Shown here: positions 7,517 to 16,650 of the stretch, piece by piece | How positions within the stretch are numbered: position 1 is the first letter of the stretch | Layout: each line of letters starts with the position of its first letter | Assembly (NCBI GenBank): GCA_009920765.1 | Contig: RFZJ01000021.1 | Coordinates: 1 to 51,963, forward strand | Length of the DNA: 51,963 nt | Source: Planctomycetota bacterium | GTDB taxonomy: Bacteria; Planctomycetota; Planctomycetia; Gemmatales; Gemmataceae | Direction of reading: 5' to 3' | Program-made: the position numbers and the translations under genes | The notes under the pieces: generated by a model | The model's input: the letters and a program-made list of their open reading frames with translations, nothing else | What the model was told of the DNA's origin: nothing | Database searches by the model: none

Positions 7517-8695
7517 ATGATCCGTACTATTCTTGGATTGCACGCTGGAGCGGGAGAGCACGGCGTGCATTCTGTATTGATAGATATCCCTGATCAAATA
7601 GGGCTTATTCGGCCTGTTTTTCGTATGGGTATGTTTCAACCGTTTCCGCCAGAGGTTTGCCATTGGCTTACCAAGGCAGGTGATAAGCCTTCACGTGAGT
7701 CGAGATATTTTGACAACGCCTGCAAGATAATCGCGGATCAATTTTCCATGCTTGCAATGTCTACCATCAAGGAAGCAAAATTAAATGAAGAATCCATATT
7801 TGCAGTGGGCTGTGATTCTTCATTAGGGGCGATGGAGGGTTCGAGAAGATATTTGGCATTCCGTGGGTGGGGCCCGGGGCAGGATATTTCCCAGACCACC
7901 GGATTAAGTGTTGTTTGTATTAATTCAGATGGCGATGCGGGCAGGTCTTCCAGCTTGGATCCGGTATTCGCCTATCCAGGGGAATCGATGTTTGCGCAGG
8001 GTAAAGAACCCGTGATAATGCTGCATCTTGGTGGCATTATAAAAATTTCAGCTTTTGCGCCTCGCTTACCCTCACTTACTTTTCAGGCTGGTCCGTGTGC
8101 ATCGCTTTTTGAACTGATTTTTAATTCGGAAAGCACTGCGTTATTGGGAGTTGATTTTCTTTCCAAGCGGGCAGTGCAGGGGAAAATGCAGCAGCCGCTC
8201 TTGGATAAATGGTTTAATATGGCGTTGCGCAGCATGCCTTATGGTAAATCGAAGAACCGGGGTGATTGCACTTTGTTTCTTGAAGAAATACAAGCTGGAC
8301 AAAAGGATTTTGATGTGGAGGATCAGCTTTGTTCGGCCCATCACTTCGTTGTGGATTTGATTAAAACGCAGATGGAAAAAATTCCTTCAGATTATAGATC
8401 CGGAAGATATTTGCTTACCGGTTCACATGCAAGGAATGGTTTTTTGCGCCATCTTCTTGGGTTGAGCCTTTCAGGTAAAAAGCTCGAACTCATAGATTCA
8501 AGTGGCATTCCCGCTCCTTCCTGGGATTCGTTTTCCAGGGCTGTGGTTGCAGGTTATGCATTGGATGGGGTTAGTCCCCCTACTGGGACCCCACGCACAA
8601 TTACCCGGCCATTGGCTTCTTTTTATCCGGGGTCCAACGCTTCCTGGGGAAAATGCCTTCGTTGGATGGAAAGGCATTCCCGCCAAGCCGGTTGA
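7517..8695 (+). CDS. Divergent anhydro-N-acetylmuramic acid kinase (AnmK)-like protein
   Basis: A 392-residue protein whose length and motif order match AnmK, the ASKHA-fold kinase that recycles anhydro-MurNAc from peptidoglycan: a family-like GLHAGAGEHGV start (usual MSGTSxDGxD), LHLGGIIKISAFA (usual NIGGIAN), FQAGPCASLFEL (usual FDTGPGN), GVDF...AVQGKMQQPLLD, a KSKNRG segment (usual PKSTGRE), YLLTGSHARNGFLRHLL (usual GGGAxN) and a C-terminal GIPAPSWDSFSRAVVAGYAL. Several phosphate- and sugar-binding residues deviate, including the DxxDxxGGQGAP region, which reads INSDGDAGRSSSLDP. It may be an inactive or re-purposed kinase. AAGGTG precedes the ATG at a usable distance. Confidence 0.72.
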   Translation: MIRTILGLHAGAGEHGVHSVLIDIPDQIGLIRPVFRMGMFQPFPPEVCHWLTKAGDKPSRESRYFDNACKIIADQFSMLAMSTIKEAKLNEESIFAVGCDSSLGAMEGSRRYLAFRGWGPGQDISQTTGLSVVCINSDGDAGRSSSLDPVFAYPGESMFAQGKEPVIMLHLGGIIKISAFAPRLPSLTFQAGPCASLFELIFNSESTALLGVDFLSKRAVQGKMQQPLLDKWFNMALRSMPYGKSKNRGDCTLFLEEIQAGQKDFDVEDQLCSAHHFVVDLIKTQMEKIPSDYRSGRYLLTGSHARNGFLRHLLGLSLSGKKLELIDSSGIPAPSWDSFSRAVVAGYALDGVSPPTGTPRTITRPLASFYPGSNASWGKCLRWMERHSRQAG

Positions 8696-8773
8696 TGGTT
8701 TATTATGCAATGTAGAAGGTTCGTTTGCAGATTTTTTATAACCAGCATAAGTCCCATGGGTTTCGCTAAATTA

Positions 8774-9670
8774 ATGTCCTCTTCCAGAAAACTTAAACTG
8801 CTATTTACTGCGGATCTTCATTGGGGGATAGCCAGGGGGATGGCTGCAAACAATGCTTTATATGAAGCGCTAAAAGAAAAAACCCCCGATGTTCTTATTC
8901 TAGCTGGTGATATAGGCCATGGTGAGAACTTTGAAGTTTGCCTTGATAAATTTTCTTCTTTAAACTGCACCAAGGTTTTAGTTCCTGGCAACCATGATAT
9001 TTGGGTTTCAACTGACGATGTCCGGGGGAATTCCTGGGAAGTTTACACCAATCATCTTCCTGAATTGGCTCGGAAATATGGGTTTCATTATCTTGATCAA
9101 GGTCCTTTGCATTTTCCAGAGTGGAAGCTTTCTCTTGTTGGCAACATTAATTGGTATGATTATTCCTGGAGTGAGGATGCAATGCAGGCTTTATTCCCGG
9201 ACGAAGTTCATAGGTATAATAGCAAGCGGTTTTTGCGTGGGCAACATAACGATTTTAACTTTGTTCGCTGGCATCATGATGATAAATCTTTCACCAAAAA
9301 AGTTGTTGCAGATTTGGCAGAACATTTGCAACAAGCTTCCAGTCTTGGGCATCAAATCATAGTTGTGACCCATCATCCTGCCTGCAAGGCGATTAGTTTC
9401 CCAATGCCAGATGCTGCGCCTACTGTTGATTCTTTACTTTGGGAAGCATTGGGCGGTAATAAACTTTTGGAAGAAGAATTGATGAAACATTGTGATTCCA
9501 TTGCTTATTTGTTCAGCGGGCACACTCATCGGGAAAGAGCAGAAGACTGGGAGGGGATACATGCCTATAATATTGGGGGGGATTATCATTACAAAAGGCA
9601 GCTTGAATTATCCTGGCCCGATCGGACTGTAATTGCTCGCGAGTTTTTATCCCCATCTGATCAAGCCTGA
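8774..9670 (+). CDS. Calcineurin-like metallophosphoesterase
   Basis: A phosphoesterase with all dimetal motifs in order: DLH (TADLHWG), GDxG (LILAGDIGHG), GNHD (VPGNHDIW), THHP (VVTHHPA) and GHTH (FSGHTHRE). Substrate cannot be told from sequence; an insertion of about 80 residues between GNHD and THHP is Trp/Tyr-rich. Three in-frame ATGs exist at 8705, 8756 and 8774, none with a strong ribosome site; I chose the one placing the first metal motif at residue 14, as is usual. The start may be 8705 if the extra N-terminus is real. It sits ten or so bases to 80 bases after the AnmK-like gene. Confidence 0.85.
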   Translation: MSSSRKLKLLFTADLHWGIARGMAANNALYEALKEKTPDVLILAGDIGHGENFEVCLDKFSSLNCTKVLVPGNHDIWVSTDDVRGNSWEVYTNHLPELARKYGFHYLDQGPLHFPEWKLSLVGNINWYDYSWSEDAMQALFPDEVHRYNSKRFLRGQHNDFNFVRWHHDDKSFTKKVVADLAEHLQQASSLGHQIIVVTHHPACKAISFPMPDAAPTVDSLLWEALGGNKLLEEELMKHCDSIAYLFSGHTHRERAEDWEGIHAYNIGGDYHYKRQLELSWPDRTVIAREFLSPSDQA

Positions 9671-9701
9671 TTTTTTTGACTGTTCATTTGATTGTTTATG
9701 A

Positions 9702-11999
9702 ATGTCTAATTTTAAAAATATCTTGACCATTTGTTCTCACGACCTGTTGGATCAGGTCCGCGACCGCAGAACTCTGTTCATGATCATCATTTTACCCTTG
9801 GTTTTATATCCCCTTGCGGGTGAATTAATTGTTAATCTTGCAGTAGGCCAGCAAATGCGGCCCAAAAATATCACGGTAATCAACCCCTTGGAAGCCACGG
9901 GTGATTCCTCCGCCCAATTATATTCATCTCTTCTCATTCCTTTTGCCTCTCAGGTTTCTGCAATACCCACTTTTAATTCTTCCCCAATCCTTACATCAGG
10001 AGCAATGGCGTTTATCTTAACCGGGCAAGTTCATTCACCACCTTTGTTTGTAATTGAAAATGAAAAATTACGAATCAACCCGCTGTACGGCAAAGATGAG
10101 GCTCTTGCTCTTTTGGCTAATTGGGATCAGAAAAGATTAGATGCTTCGATTCTTCTTGATCCTCAATTATTGGAACAAGCTGCCCAAAAGTTTATTGCTG
10201 AGGGTTCGGATGCGGTTCTTGTTTTTCCTGAGAAGTTTATGCAAAAAGTTGAGCAAGGGTTAACGGTGCCGATTACCCTTTTCTTGAATGAAAAAGATGA
10301 TTCGATCAAATTGATGGAAGGTCAGTTGCGAGGTTTGATTTCCAAATGGGGGGCCCAGTTGCGGTCTGCCCGTTTCCTGACTCATGGCTTACCTTCTAAT
10401 TTTCATCAGGTAATTGAAGTGGTTGAACCGGATTCCAGTAAAATTAACGGTGGGCTAACCCGCAATTCCATTCAGAAAGAAATCTCAGGCGCAATCAAAA
10501 GAATCCTGCCCTTGATGTTGGTCATGTGGGCTCTTGTCGGGGCCCTTTACCCAGCAATCGATCTTTGTGCTGGTGAAAAAGAACGCGGAACCATGGAGAC
10601 ACTTCTTATAAGTGCAGCTTCCAGGCAGGAAATTGTTTTGGGAAAATTTCTCGCAATTTGGACTTTTAGTACTGCCACTGCTTTGTTGAACATTATCACG
10701 ATGGGCCTGACCGCTACCCACCTTGCCCTGACCTACTTGAATATGGGTTTGTTCAATCCGTTCCTGATGTTGTGGGCAGTTCTTTTGTTATTACCCTTGG
10801 GGGCTTTTTTTAGCGCTCTTAGCCTCGCGATTGGCGCTTATGCGCGCAGTAGCAGGGAAGGCCAGTACTATTTGATGCCTCTCGTTATGATGACATTGCC
10901 TTTGGTATTGATTACACTTGCTCCGGGAACCAAGCTTGATCTGCCAACCTGTTTTGTCCCCATCACAGGGATTTCCATCCTGCTTCAACAATTGATGGAC
11001 GGTTCCAATTATGATTTGAGACATATGATGTATCTGGCGCTGGTGCTTGCTGCGACAGGAAGTTATGCATACCTCGCGCTACAATGGGCAGTCAGGCAAT
11101 TTAATCGGGAAGAAGTCTTGTTCAGGGAAGCCGAGCAATTTTATTGGCCTTCGATTTTAAAAGCGCTCTTGCCATCAAAAAAAACCTGCAGTGGCGTTGG
11201 CACTGCTGTTATTGCTTATTTTGTGGTGCTTATTTTTATTCACCTTCCCAAGGAATATTGGAGCCGACTGCGAGTTGATCCTGCTGTTGCGGGCATCATT
11301 CCCATAGCCCTGTTGCTTTTGCTTTATATGAAGAATCCAAACCAGTTAATGGCTTGGAAGTCTCCTGGATTTCCGGGTGTATTGATGGCTCTGGTTGTTG
11401 GCTTCGCCTTGATCCCTGTGATGGCGCAATTAAGTTTGATTGATGGAAAAGCGGAAGTGTTCAAAAATCTGTATGATCAATTGCAGAATGGGGATCTTGG
11501 CGGAAAAGGAACAATAACTTTTGGCCCTTTTGCAGTAATTGGGTTTTTGATACTTCCTTTGATTGTAAATGAAATTGTTTTCAGGGGATTTCTACTTGGA
11601 AACATCAAAGTTTCTACTGGTATGGTTGAGGCCTCTTGGATGACAGCTTTGCTGTTTGCATCACAATCTTTTCAGCCTGTGCGATTTCTTCCTGATCTTG
11701 TTTCGGGTTTCTTTTTTTCCCTTCTTGTGATGCGATTTAATTCTCTTTGGGTTGCAATTATTGCACATCTTATAACTGCATCGCCTGCTTTTATGGGGTT
11801 TCTTTCAATCCCAGGATGGCAGGGATTAAACATTGATTATCAGTCGATGCAGAATGCTTGGTTGTTGTACGGTATGTTGACTGGTGTTGCAGTTTTGATT
11901 TTACTTGGCTCTGCAGTTTGCCTGATTTGGCCCGATATTCTCATGGTTCGAATTGGTAAAATTAAATCTCAGATTCAAGCGGGTAGTCTTTCTGATTAA
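9702..11999 (+). CDS. ABC-2 permease (NatB-like) fused to CPBP-type intramembrane protease domain
   Basis: A 765-residue membrane protein. Residues 1-480 are a NatB-like permease: an N-terminal helix (LFMIIILPLVLYPL), a long extracytoplasmic region, then a multi-helix core opened by the EKERGTMETLLISAASRQEI motif. The C-terminal part (about 500-745) is a CPBP (CAAX/bacteriocin-processing) domain: NEIVFRGFLLGN with E624 and R628, and an IIAHLI helix with H689. The double Glu of the usual EExxxR motif has become N-E, the usual His after the second motif is not visible and the Asn after H689 is missing, so protease activity is doubtful. The fusion itself is known in planctomycetes. No ATPase gene is adjacent. 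Confidence 0.85.
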   Translation: MSNFKNILTICSHDLLDQVRDRRTLFMIIILPLVLYPLAGELIVNLAVGQQMRPKNITVINPLEATGDSSAQLYSSLLIPFASQVSAIPTFNSSPILTSGAMAFILTGQVHSPPLFVIENEKLRINPLYGKDEALALLANWDQKRLDASILLDPQLLEQAAQKFIAEGSDAVLVFPEKFMQKVEQGLTVPITLFLNEKDDSIKLMEGQLRGLISKWGAQLRSARFLTHGLPSNFHQVIEVVEPDSSKINGGLTRNSIQKEISGAIKRILPLMLVMWALVGALYPAIDLCAGEKERGTMETLLISAASRQEIVLGKFLAIWTFSTATALLNIITMGLTATHLALTYLNMGLFNPFLMLWAVLLLLPLGAFFSALSLAIGAYARSSREGQYYLMPLVMMTLPLVLITLAPGTKLDLPTCFVPITGISILLQQLMDGSNYDLRHMMYLALVLAATGSYAYLALQWAVRQFNREEVLFREAEQFYWPSILKALLPSKKTCSGVGTAVIAYFVVLIFIHLPKEYWSRLRVDPAVAGIIPIALLLLLYMKNPNQLMAWKSPGFPGVLMALVVGFALIPVMAQLSLIDGKAEVFKNLYDQLQNGDLGGKGTITFGPFAVIGFLILPLIVNEIVFRGFLLGNIKVSTGMVEASWMTALLFASQSFQPVRFLPDLVSGFFFSLLVMRFNSLWVAIIAHLITASPAFMGFLSIPGWQGLNIDYQSMQNAWLLYGMLTGVAVLILLGSAVCLIWPDILMVRIGKIKSQIQAGSLSD

Positions 12000-12085
12000 T
12001 GCTAAACATCCTGCAAAAAAGAAAATTAGAAAGTATCCTTGATATTCCATTTCAATGGGTACAAAAAATATCCCAGGCCGCCTCA

Positions 12086-13639
12086 TTAAACATCTTTAGT
12101 GTGATCATCCGAATCGGGGTTTCCATCTAAATCGTCGAACAGTGTAGGGGTAGGTGGTAGGGCGGGTCGTCTGGATCGTTTTGGCCGTGAAGAGTTGTTT
12201 TTTTTACGCGATCCATGTGTCAGATATACTGCCTTTGTAGCCTCTTTGGCCTCAGTTGACTTGCGGATGGCATATAGCTGGTCGGTCATTTTTTTCGCCC
12301 GCTCTGCAAATGGAACAATCCGGGATGGGTAACCCGGGATCAACTCAGCATTAAGAATTTGTTCTGAGGTCTGTTTCTTCAGTTCGGGCAGCCAACGCTT
12401 GACAAATTTACAGTTGGGATCCCAGTCGACCAGTTGCTTGGCCGGGTTATAGACTCGAATAGCGTTCCATCCTACTACTCCAGCTTGCATTTGCAATTGA
12501 TTCAGGTGAATGCCAGGATCATAATCCCGGAAGACCCGAGCAAGGTGTGGATGGATTAGTCGCCAATCGAGATGCAGCACATGGCATGCAAAACTTACAA
12601 CCATTGCGCGCATACGGAAATTGACAAAGCCGGTAGTTGCAAGGCAGCGCATCACTGCATCCACCAGTGGGTAGCCAGTGCGACCATCACGCCACGCTGC
12701 GTGTAGTTTCTCGTCGTTTTCGTAGTGCGTGTTCCTATAGCAGGGGTGGATGCTTCGGAACTCTAATTCTGGTTCTGATTCAAGTCGCTGGGTAAAGTGA
12801 TCCCGCCAATGCAGACGGCTTAAAAATGCGTTGAGGCTTTGCTTCCAACGGGGAGCCAGAGGATCATTTGGATCAAGGTCTGCGAGGCGAGAGCGAACAG
12901 CGTGCCACACTTGCCTGGCCGTGATGGTGCCCCATGCCAGATGGACGCTAAGGCGCGAGCCAGCGGTGAACGCAGTATTCGGAGAACTTATCCCACCCCG
13001 ATACCATCGGCCCCGGACGGTTAGAAAGTCGGTTAATGTGGCTTGGGCATCAGTCTCACTTACTGGTTGCCAGAGGCGTTTGGTGGTGAATTGTGGCATC
13101 TTGGGAAATGCTGTTCTAGCCGCCAATGTGCGTATTTCCTCTGATTGGCGAATGTAAGGAATCGGCAGTGGCTGTGTGTCGGCGATTCGCAATTTCCATA
13201 ATTGTTGTAGTTTGTCCCGGTTCACTCCTCCTCTACGCACGCTCGATTGTGGGAACTCACGATATTCTACCCCTTTTTCAAGGCACCACTGGGCAACAGC
13301 TTGGTCGCGGCGGAAGGTAATGTTATTGCCAATTTCTTCATGGGCGAAAAGGTATGCAAAGGGCATGCGTTCATATAACTTGTTTAATTTTTCGATGACT
13401 TCCCCGTATGCAATAACAATATCAGATCCTAAGTCTCTAAGCTTTTGACGAAGTCCATTTATGGCTTGCCACTGAGCCTGGATATGCATTTCGGAAGAGT
13501 CGTTGGCCGTCAGCACGGAAGGTTCAAAACAGAAGAAGGGAATAGCATTAAGCTCAAGTCGGTCGACCTCTGCCAAACATGCGTTGTCAGCAAGTCTGGC
13601 ATCCCGCTTCACCCAAATTACAGCAGGGCCTTTTTTCAC
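12086..13639 (-). CDS. Photolyase/cryptochrome family flavoprotein
   Basis: A 517-residue protein with the complete photolyase layout: an N-terminal alpha/beta antenna domain (AVIWVKRDARLADNACL) and a C-terminal FAD domain containing WRDHFTQRL, GRTGYPLVDAVMR, MRAMVVSFACHVLHLDWR and DYDPGIHLNQLQMQAGVVGW...RVYNP. The QMQAG...NxIRxYNP signature places it in the cryptochrome-like bacterial group rather than classical class I CPD enzymes, which have WQW at this point. The C-terminus (460-517) is a basic then acidic low-complexity tail. The GTG start overlaps the stop of the upstream partner by four bases (13636-13639), so translation is coupled. It probably repairs UV photoproducts or senses light. 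Confidence 0.88.
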   Translation of the reverse strand: MKKGPAVIWVKRDARLADNACLAEVDRLELNAIPFFCFEPSVLTANDSSEMHIQAQWQAINGLRQKLRDLGSDIVIAYGEVIEKLNKLYERMPFAYLFAHEEIGNNITFRRDQAVAQWCLEKGVEYREFPQSSVRRGGVNRDKLQQLWKLRIADTQPLPIPYIRQSEEIRTLAARTAFPKMPQFTTKRLWQPVSETDAQATLTDFLTVRGRWYRGGISSPNTAFTAGSRLSVHLAWGTITARQVWHAVRSRLADLDPNDPLAPRWKQSLNAFLSRLHWRDHFTQRLESEPELEFRSIHPCYRNTHYENDEKLHAAWRDGRTGYPLVDAVMRCLATTGFVNFRMRAMVVSFACHVLHLDWRLIHPHLARVFRDYDPGIHLNQLQMQAGVVGWNAIRVYNPAKQLVDWDPNCKFVKRWLPELKKQTSEQILNAELIPGYPSRIVPFAERAKKMTDQLYAIRKSTEAKEATKAVYLTHGSRKKNNSSRPKRSRRPALPPTPTLFDDLDGNPDSDDHTKDV

Positions 13640-14961
13640 TGGTGCCTCTTATTGGAAGATTTCGGCCGGTGGCCAAGCACCTGTTTGGCAACTTTATCCC
13701 AATATCGTGAGAACCTTTTGGGTTCGAGTGTGTATTCGGCAAATTTGGGTCTAGGGTGGATAATTACACGAAAGTTTAACTGCAATTGCTCGGTCGTGTT
13801 GATGACCCACGGATTAGGGTGCTCTGAGAGGTGGATTGTGGTCGCACCTAGTTTGTTGGCAAGGGTTGTTAGCCTTTCCACTGGATCTCCAACGAGTGTA
13901 ACTTTGGTGGCGTTTGGCAGATATTTAAATAAGTCATCTATACCATCAGCAACAAAAGCTAAGCGGTGGAAAGCCCACGGTTCGGCCTTTAACTCTGGCT
14001 CGTTGAATACGAAGGCTACAGCAGCGCTTGGATTCAATGCGAGGTAATTATCAGCACATGACATAGCACCATCGTGAACCCATACAAGATCAGTGGAGGG
14101 TGGTAATGGGGCAATATTATCCGGGATATCATTTTTGGTACTGAGGGTGTTTTCATTTGGCATCACATTCGCAGGGGCCTGCGACATTAATGGAGCGATG
14201 GAACCACCGAATAAACGTTGCTGTAGGGTTGGGTAGTCAGCATCGAAAGGGCAGTTAGCCCGGCACGAGTTACACCATTTCCCATTACTGAAGTTGGCGA
14301 TATTATCTTTGTTCATGAAATAGGGTTTGTTGGCAAATGTGCTTTCCACCCATTGCCAGCTTGCAGAGTTGCTAGCGATGTCACCATCGTAAAGATACTG
14401 GCGAAACAACCTCGCTCCTTCCTGCCACCTCACTCCGCGGAAGTGGCAGAGGTATGCTGCGAACCAAAGTCGGGCATGGTTGTGTAGGTAACCATTTTCA
14501 AAAAGGTCGTCCAGCATTCCATCAATGCAGGGAAGGCTTGTTTCGCCTTTCAATATATCGAGAGGGATCCGGGTTGAACGGGCAACGCCATGCTTGGGTT
14601 CTTCCAGGTCCTCATCCAATCCGTAGCCGTGCCAGGTCAGTACTTTTTCGAAGAAGTCCCTCCAAGCCAATTGACGAAGAAACTCTTCAAGCCGGGCTGG
14701 ATCATTTGGGAACTTTGAACGCAGGTGGTCTCGCACTTCTGTTAATGAAATCATGCCGTGCCTTAGGTATGGCGAAAGCCGAGAGACATTGGAATTGATA
14801 TGATTGCGGGTGCTGCCGTAAGAGGCTGGGTCGTAGGATTGTAACCTGCGGAGTGCCTCGGTTCGGCCCCCAAGTAAAGTGTTAGATTTCGGACCACTTA
14901 GAAAGCATCCCTGTAGTCGATTAAATAAGGCATCTCGTTGATTGCTTTGATCGGTTGTCAT
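13636..14961 (-). CDS. FAD-binding photolyase-like protein with reversed domain order
   Basis: A 441-residue protein starting directly with the photolyase FAD domain: RLSPYLRHGMISL (61-73), LRQLAWRDFF (95-104), a DGMLDDLFENGYLHNHARLW segment (147-166), and DGDIASNSASWQWVESTFA (192-210). Next comes a C-x2-C-x3-C cluster (C230, C233, C237), then an alpha/beta domain (about 290-420, LVWVHDGAMS...VAFVFNEPELK...VTLVGDP) resembling the usually N-terminal antenna domain. The order is thus opposite to ordinary photolyases. ATG at 14961 has AAAGG just upstream. It is the first gene of a two-gene operon with the cryptochrome-like partner, so the products may form a complex. The role of the cysteines is unknown. 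Confidence 0.85.
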   Translation of the reverse strand: MTTDQSNQRDALFNRLQGCFLSGPKSNTLLGGRTEALRRLQSYDPASYGSTRNHINSNVSRLSPYLRHGMISLTEVRDHLRSKFPNDPARLEEFLRQLAWRDFFEKVLTWHGYGLDEDLEEPKHGVARSTRIPLDILKGETSLPCIDGMLDDLFENGYLHNHARLWFAAYLCHFRGVRWQEGARLFRQYLYDGDIASNSASWQWVESTFANKPYFMNKDNIANFSNGKWCNSCRANCPFDADYPTLQQRLFGGSIAPLMSQAPANVMPNENTLSTKNDIPDNIAPLPPSTDLVWVHDGAMSCADNYLALNPSAAVAFVFNEPELKAEPWAFHRLAFVADGIDDLFKYLPNATKVTLVGDPVERLTTLANKLGATTIHLSEHPNPWVINTTEQLQLNFRVIIHPRPKFAEYTLEPKRFSRYWDKVAKQVLGHRPKSSNKRHQ

Positions 14962-15011
14962 TTTACCTTTGTGGTCTTTTATCGATTAGGATCATTGCTT
15001 TAAACATCGTA

Positions 15012-15035
15012 TTAACCGTATTTGCTTACGGTTAA
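15012..15035. promoter_or_regulatory. Perfect palindrome in the photolyase promoter region
   Basis: TTAACCGTA and TACGGTTAA form a nine-base perfect inverted repeat around a six-base centre, 50-75 bases upstream of the photolyase operon start. On the minus strand it overlaps a weak promoter-like pair (TTGTTA, 17 bases, TTAATA). A second short palindrome, CCAATGTTGG, is at 15039-15048. This fits a repressor operator. The remainder of the 332-base gap 14962-15293 shows nothing else convincing. Confidence 0.4.
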
Positions 15036-15293
15036 CAACCAATGTTGGCAAGTTCATCCATGGTGGTAAAATTGTTTATAAAAAAATTCTCCTGCTTTGT
15101 ACATGAAGTTCATTAATACTTTGAAAGATGGCTCATTAATTGTAGTTCTTGAACATAGGACAAAACTGTTTTTCTAATCTGGCTAAATATTCTATTGGTT
15201 GGAATTGGCGGAATTAAATCACATATCCTAGCAGTCTAATCCTTGACCTTCGGTCTTTTTTATCAGATCATACGTTTTTCCTTCCGGTTATGA

Positions 15294-16637
15294 TTGTTGC
15301 AGGATTCAAATCCATTCTGGAAACTTATGATGCTTTGCTTACTTGCCTTAAGCTTGTCTATTTGGAACTTTGCTGATGCTGCAATAGTTACTGATGATTT
15401 GATTTCGAAGCACCATGAGTTAAATGCAAGTTATCTGAATGAACTTTATAAGCAGTTTCATGCACAACCCGAGCTTTCGGGTAGGGAGATTCTTACATCC
15501 AAAAGGCTTGCAAACGCTTTGAAAACTGCAGGGTGCGAGGTTCGTGAAGGTGTTGGTGGCCATGGTGTGGTTGGGGTTTTAAAAAATGGTGATGGCCGGG
15601 TTATTATGATCAGGGCAGATATGGACGCCCTGCCTCTTGTTGAAAAAACCAATCTCCCATATGCCAGCAAAGTGCAAGTGCGGGATGATAACGGAAATCT
15701 GGTCGGCGTAATGCATGCCTGCGGTCATGATATTAATATCACCTGCCTAGCTGGTGTAGCCTCGGTTCTTGGAAAGATGAAAGATCAATGGCGGGGAACC
15801 ATACTTTTTGTCGGGCAACCTGCTGAGGAAACAGGCAAAGGTGCACGTGCCATGCTTGACGATGGTTTGTTTGCAAAGTTTCGCAAGCCCGACCTTGCCC
15901 TTGCACTTCATTGCGATGGTAGGTTTCCTTCTGGGCATGTTAATTACAGGGCAGGGCCCATGCAAGCCAATGTTGATTCGGTTGAAATTATCGTTAAAGG
16001 CAAAGGCGGACATGGCGCTTTCCCCGATAAGGCAATCGATCCCATTGTGATTGCTGCCCGGGTTGTTCGAGATTTGCAATTAATCATCAGTCGAGAACGC
16101 GACCCATTGGATCCCGCAGTCATTACGGTTGGTTCCATTCATGGTGGATCAAAGCATAATATAATTCCTGCCGAAGTTAAAATGGAGTTGACTGTAAGAA
16201 CTGTGCGTAATTCCACGCGAAATAAAATTTTGAGTGCGATTGAACAAGTGGCACGGACAGCATCACTTGGCGCAGGTGCACCAGAACCCGTGGTTAGGCT
16301 GAATGCATCTGAGTTCATTCCAGAGTTGATTAACGATGCGGAATTAACCATGAAAACGGTCAAGGTTTTTGAATCTCTATTAGGTAAAGAGAAGGTTCAC
16401 GAGCGCCCGATGAGCCTTGGGGGAGAAGATTTCAGCCAATTTGTTCGGGCAGGAGTGCCCGGTTTTTATTATTTTCTGGGGTCAGCAGATCCTAAAGCCT
16501 TGGATATTGCCAAGCAAGGAGGGAAGCCCCTTTCTGTTACGCATTCAGATTCTTACTTCCCTGATTATGTTCCTGTAATAAAAACAGGGGTGCGAACCAT
16601 GGTTGCAGCAGTACTTTTTCACCTTGCAGATAAATAA
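15294..16637 (+). CDS. Exported M20-family amidohydrolase
   Basis: A 447-residue dinuclear metallohydrolase of the M20D group (hippurate/N-acyl amino acid amidohydrolase type). The N-terminal hydrophobic segment LMMLCLLALSLSIWNFADA is a signal peptide, so the enzyme is exported. Motifs: MIRADMDALPL, HACGHDINIT (metal ligands), PAEETGKGARAML, the dimerisation-domain GKGGHGAFPDKAIDP, NIIPAEVKMELTVR and SLGGEDFSQF near the end. It opens a plus-strand run of exported hydrolases. The start is uncertain: TTG at 15294 keeps a Lys before the hydrophobic core, while ATG at 15327 leaves no positive n-region. The substrate is unknown. Confidence 0.88.
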   Translation: MLQDSNPFWKLMMLCLLALSLSIWNFADAAIVTDDLISKHHELNASYLNELYKQFHAQPELSGREILTSKRLANALKTAGCEVREGVGGHGVVGVLKNGDGRVIMIRADMDALPLVEKTNLPYASKVQVRDDNGNLVGVMHACGHDINITCLAGVASVLGKMKDQWRGTILFVGQPAEETGKGARAMLDDGLFAKFRKPDLALALHCDGRFPSGHVNYRAGPMQANVDSVEIIVKGKGGHGAFPDKAIDPIVIAARVVRDLQLIISRERDPLDPAVITVGSIHGGSKHNIIPAEVKMELTVRTVRNSTRNKILSAIEQVARTASLGAGAPEPVVRLNASEFIPELINDAELTMKTVKVFESLLGKEKVHERPMSLGGEDFSQFVRAGVPGFYYFLGSADPKALDIAKQGGKPLSVTHSDSYFPDYVPVIKTGVRTMVAAVLFHLADK

Positions 16638-16650
16638 AAGGATGTGGAAG

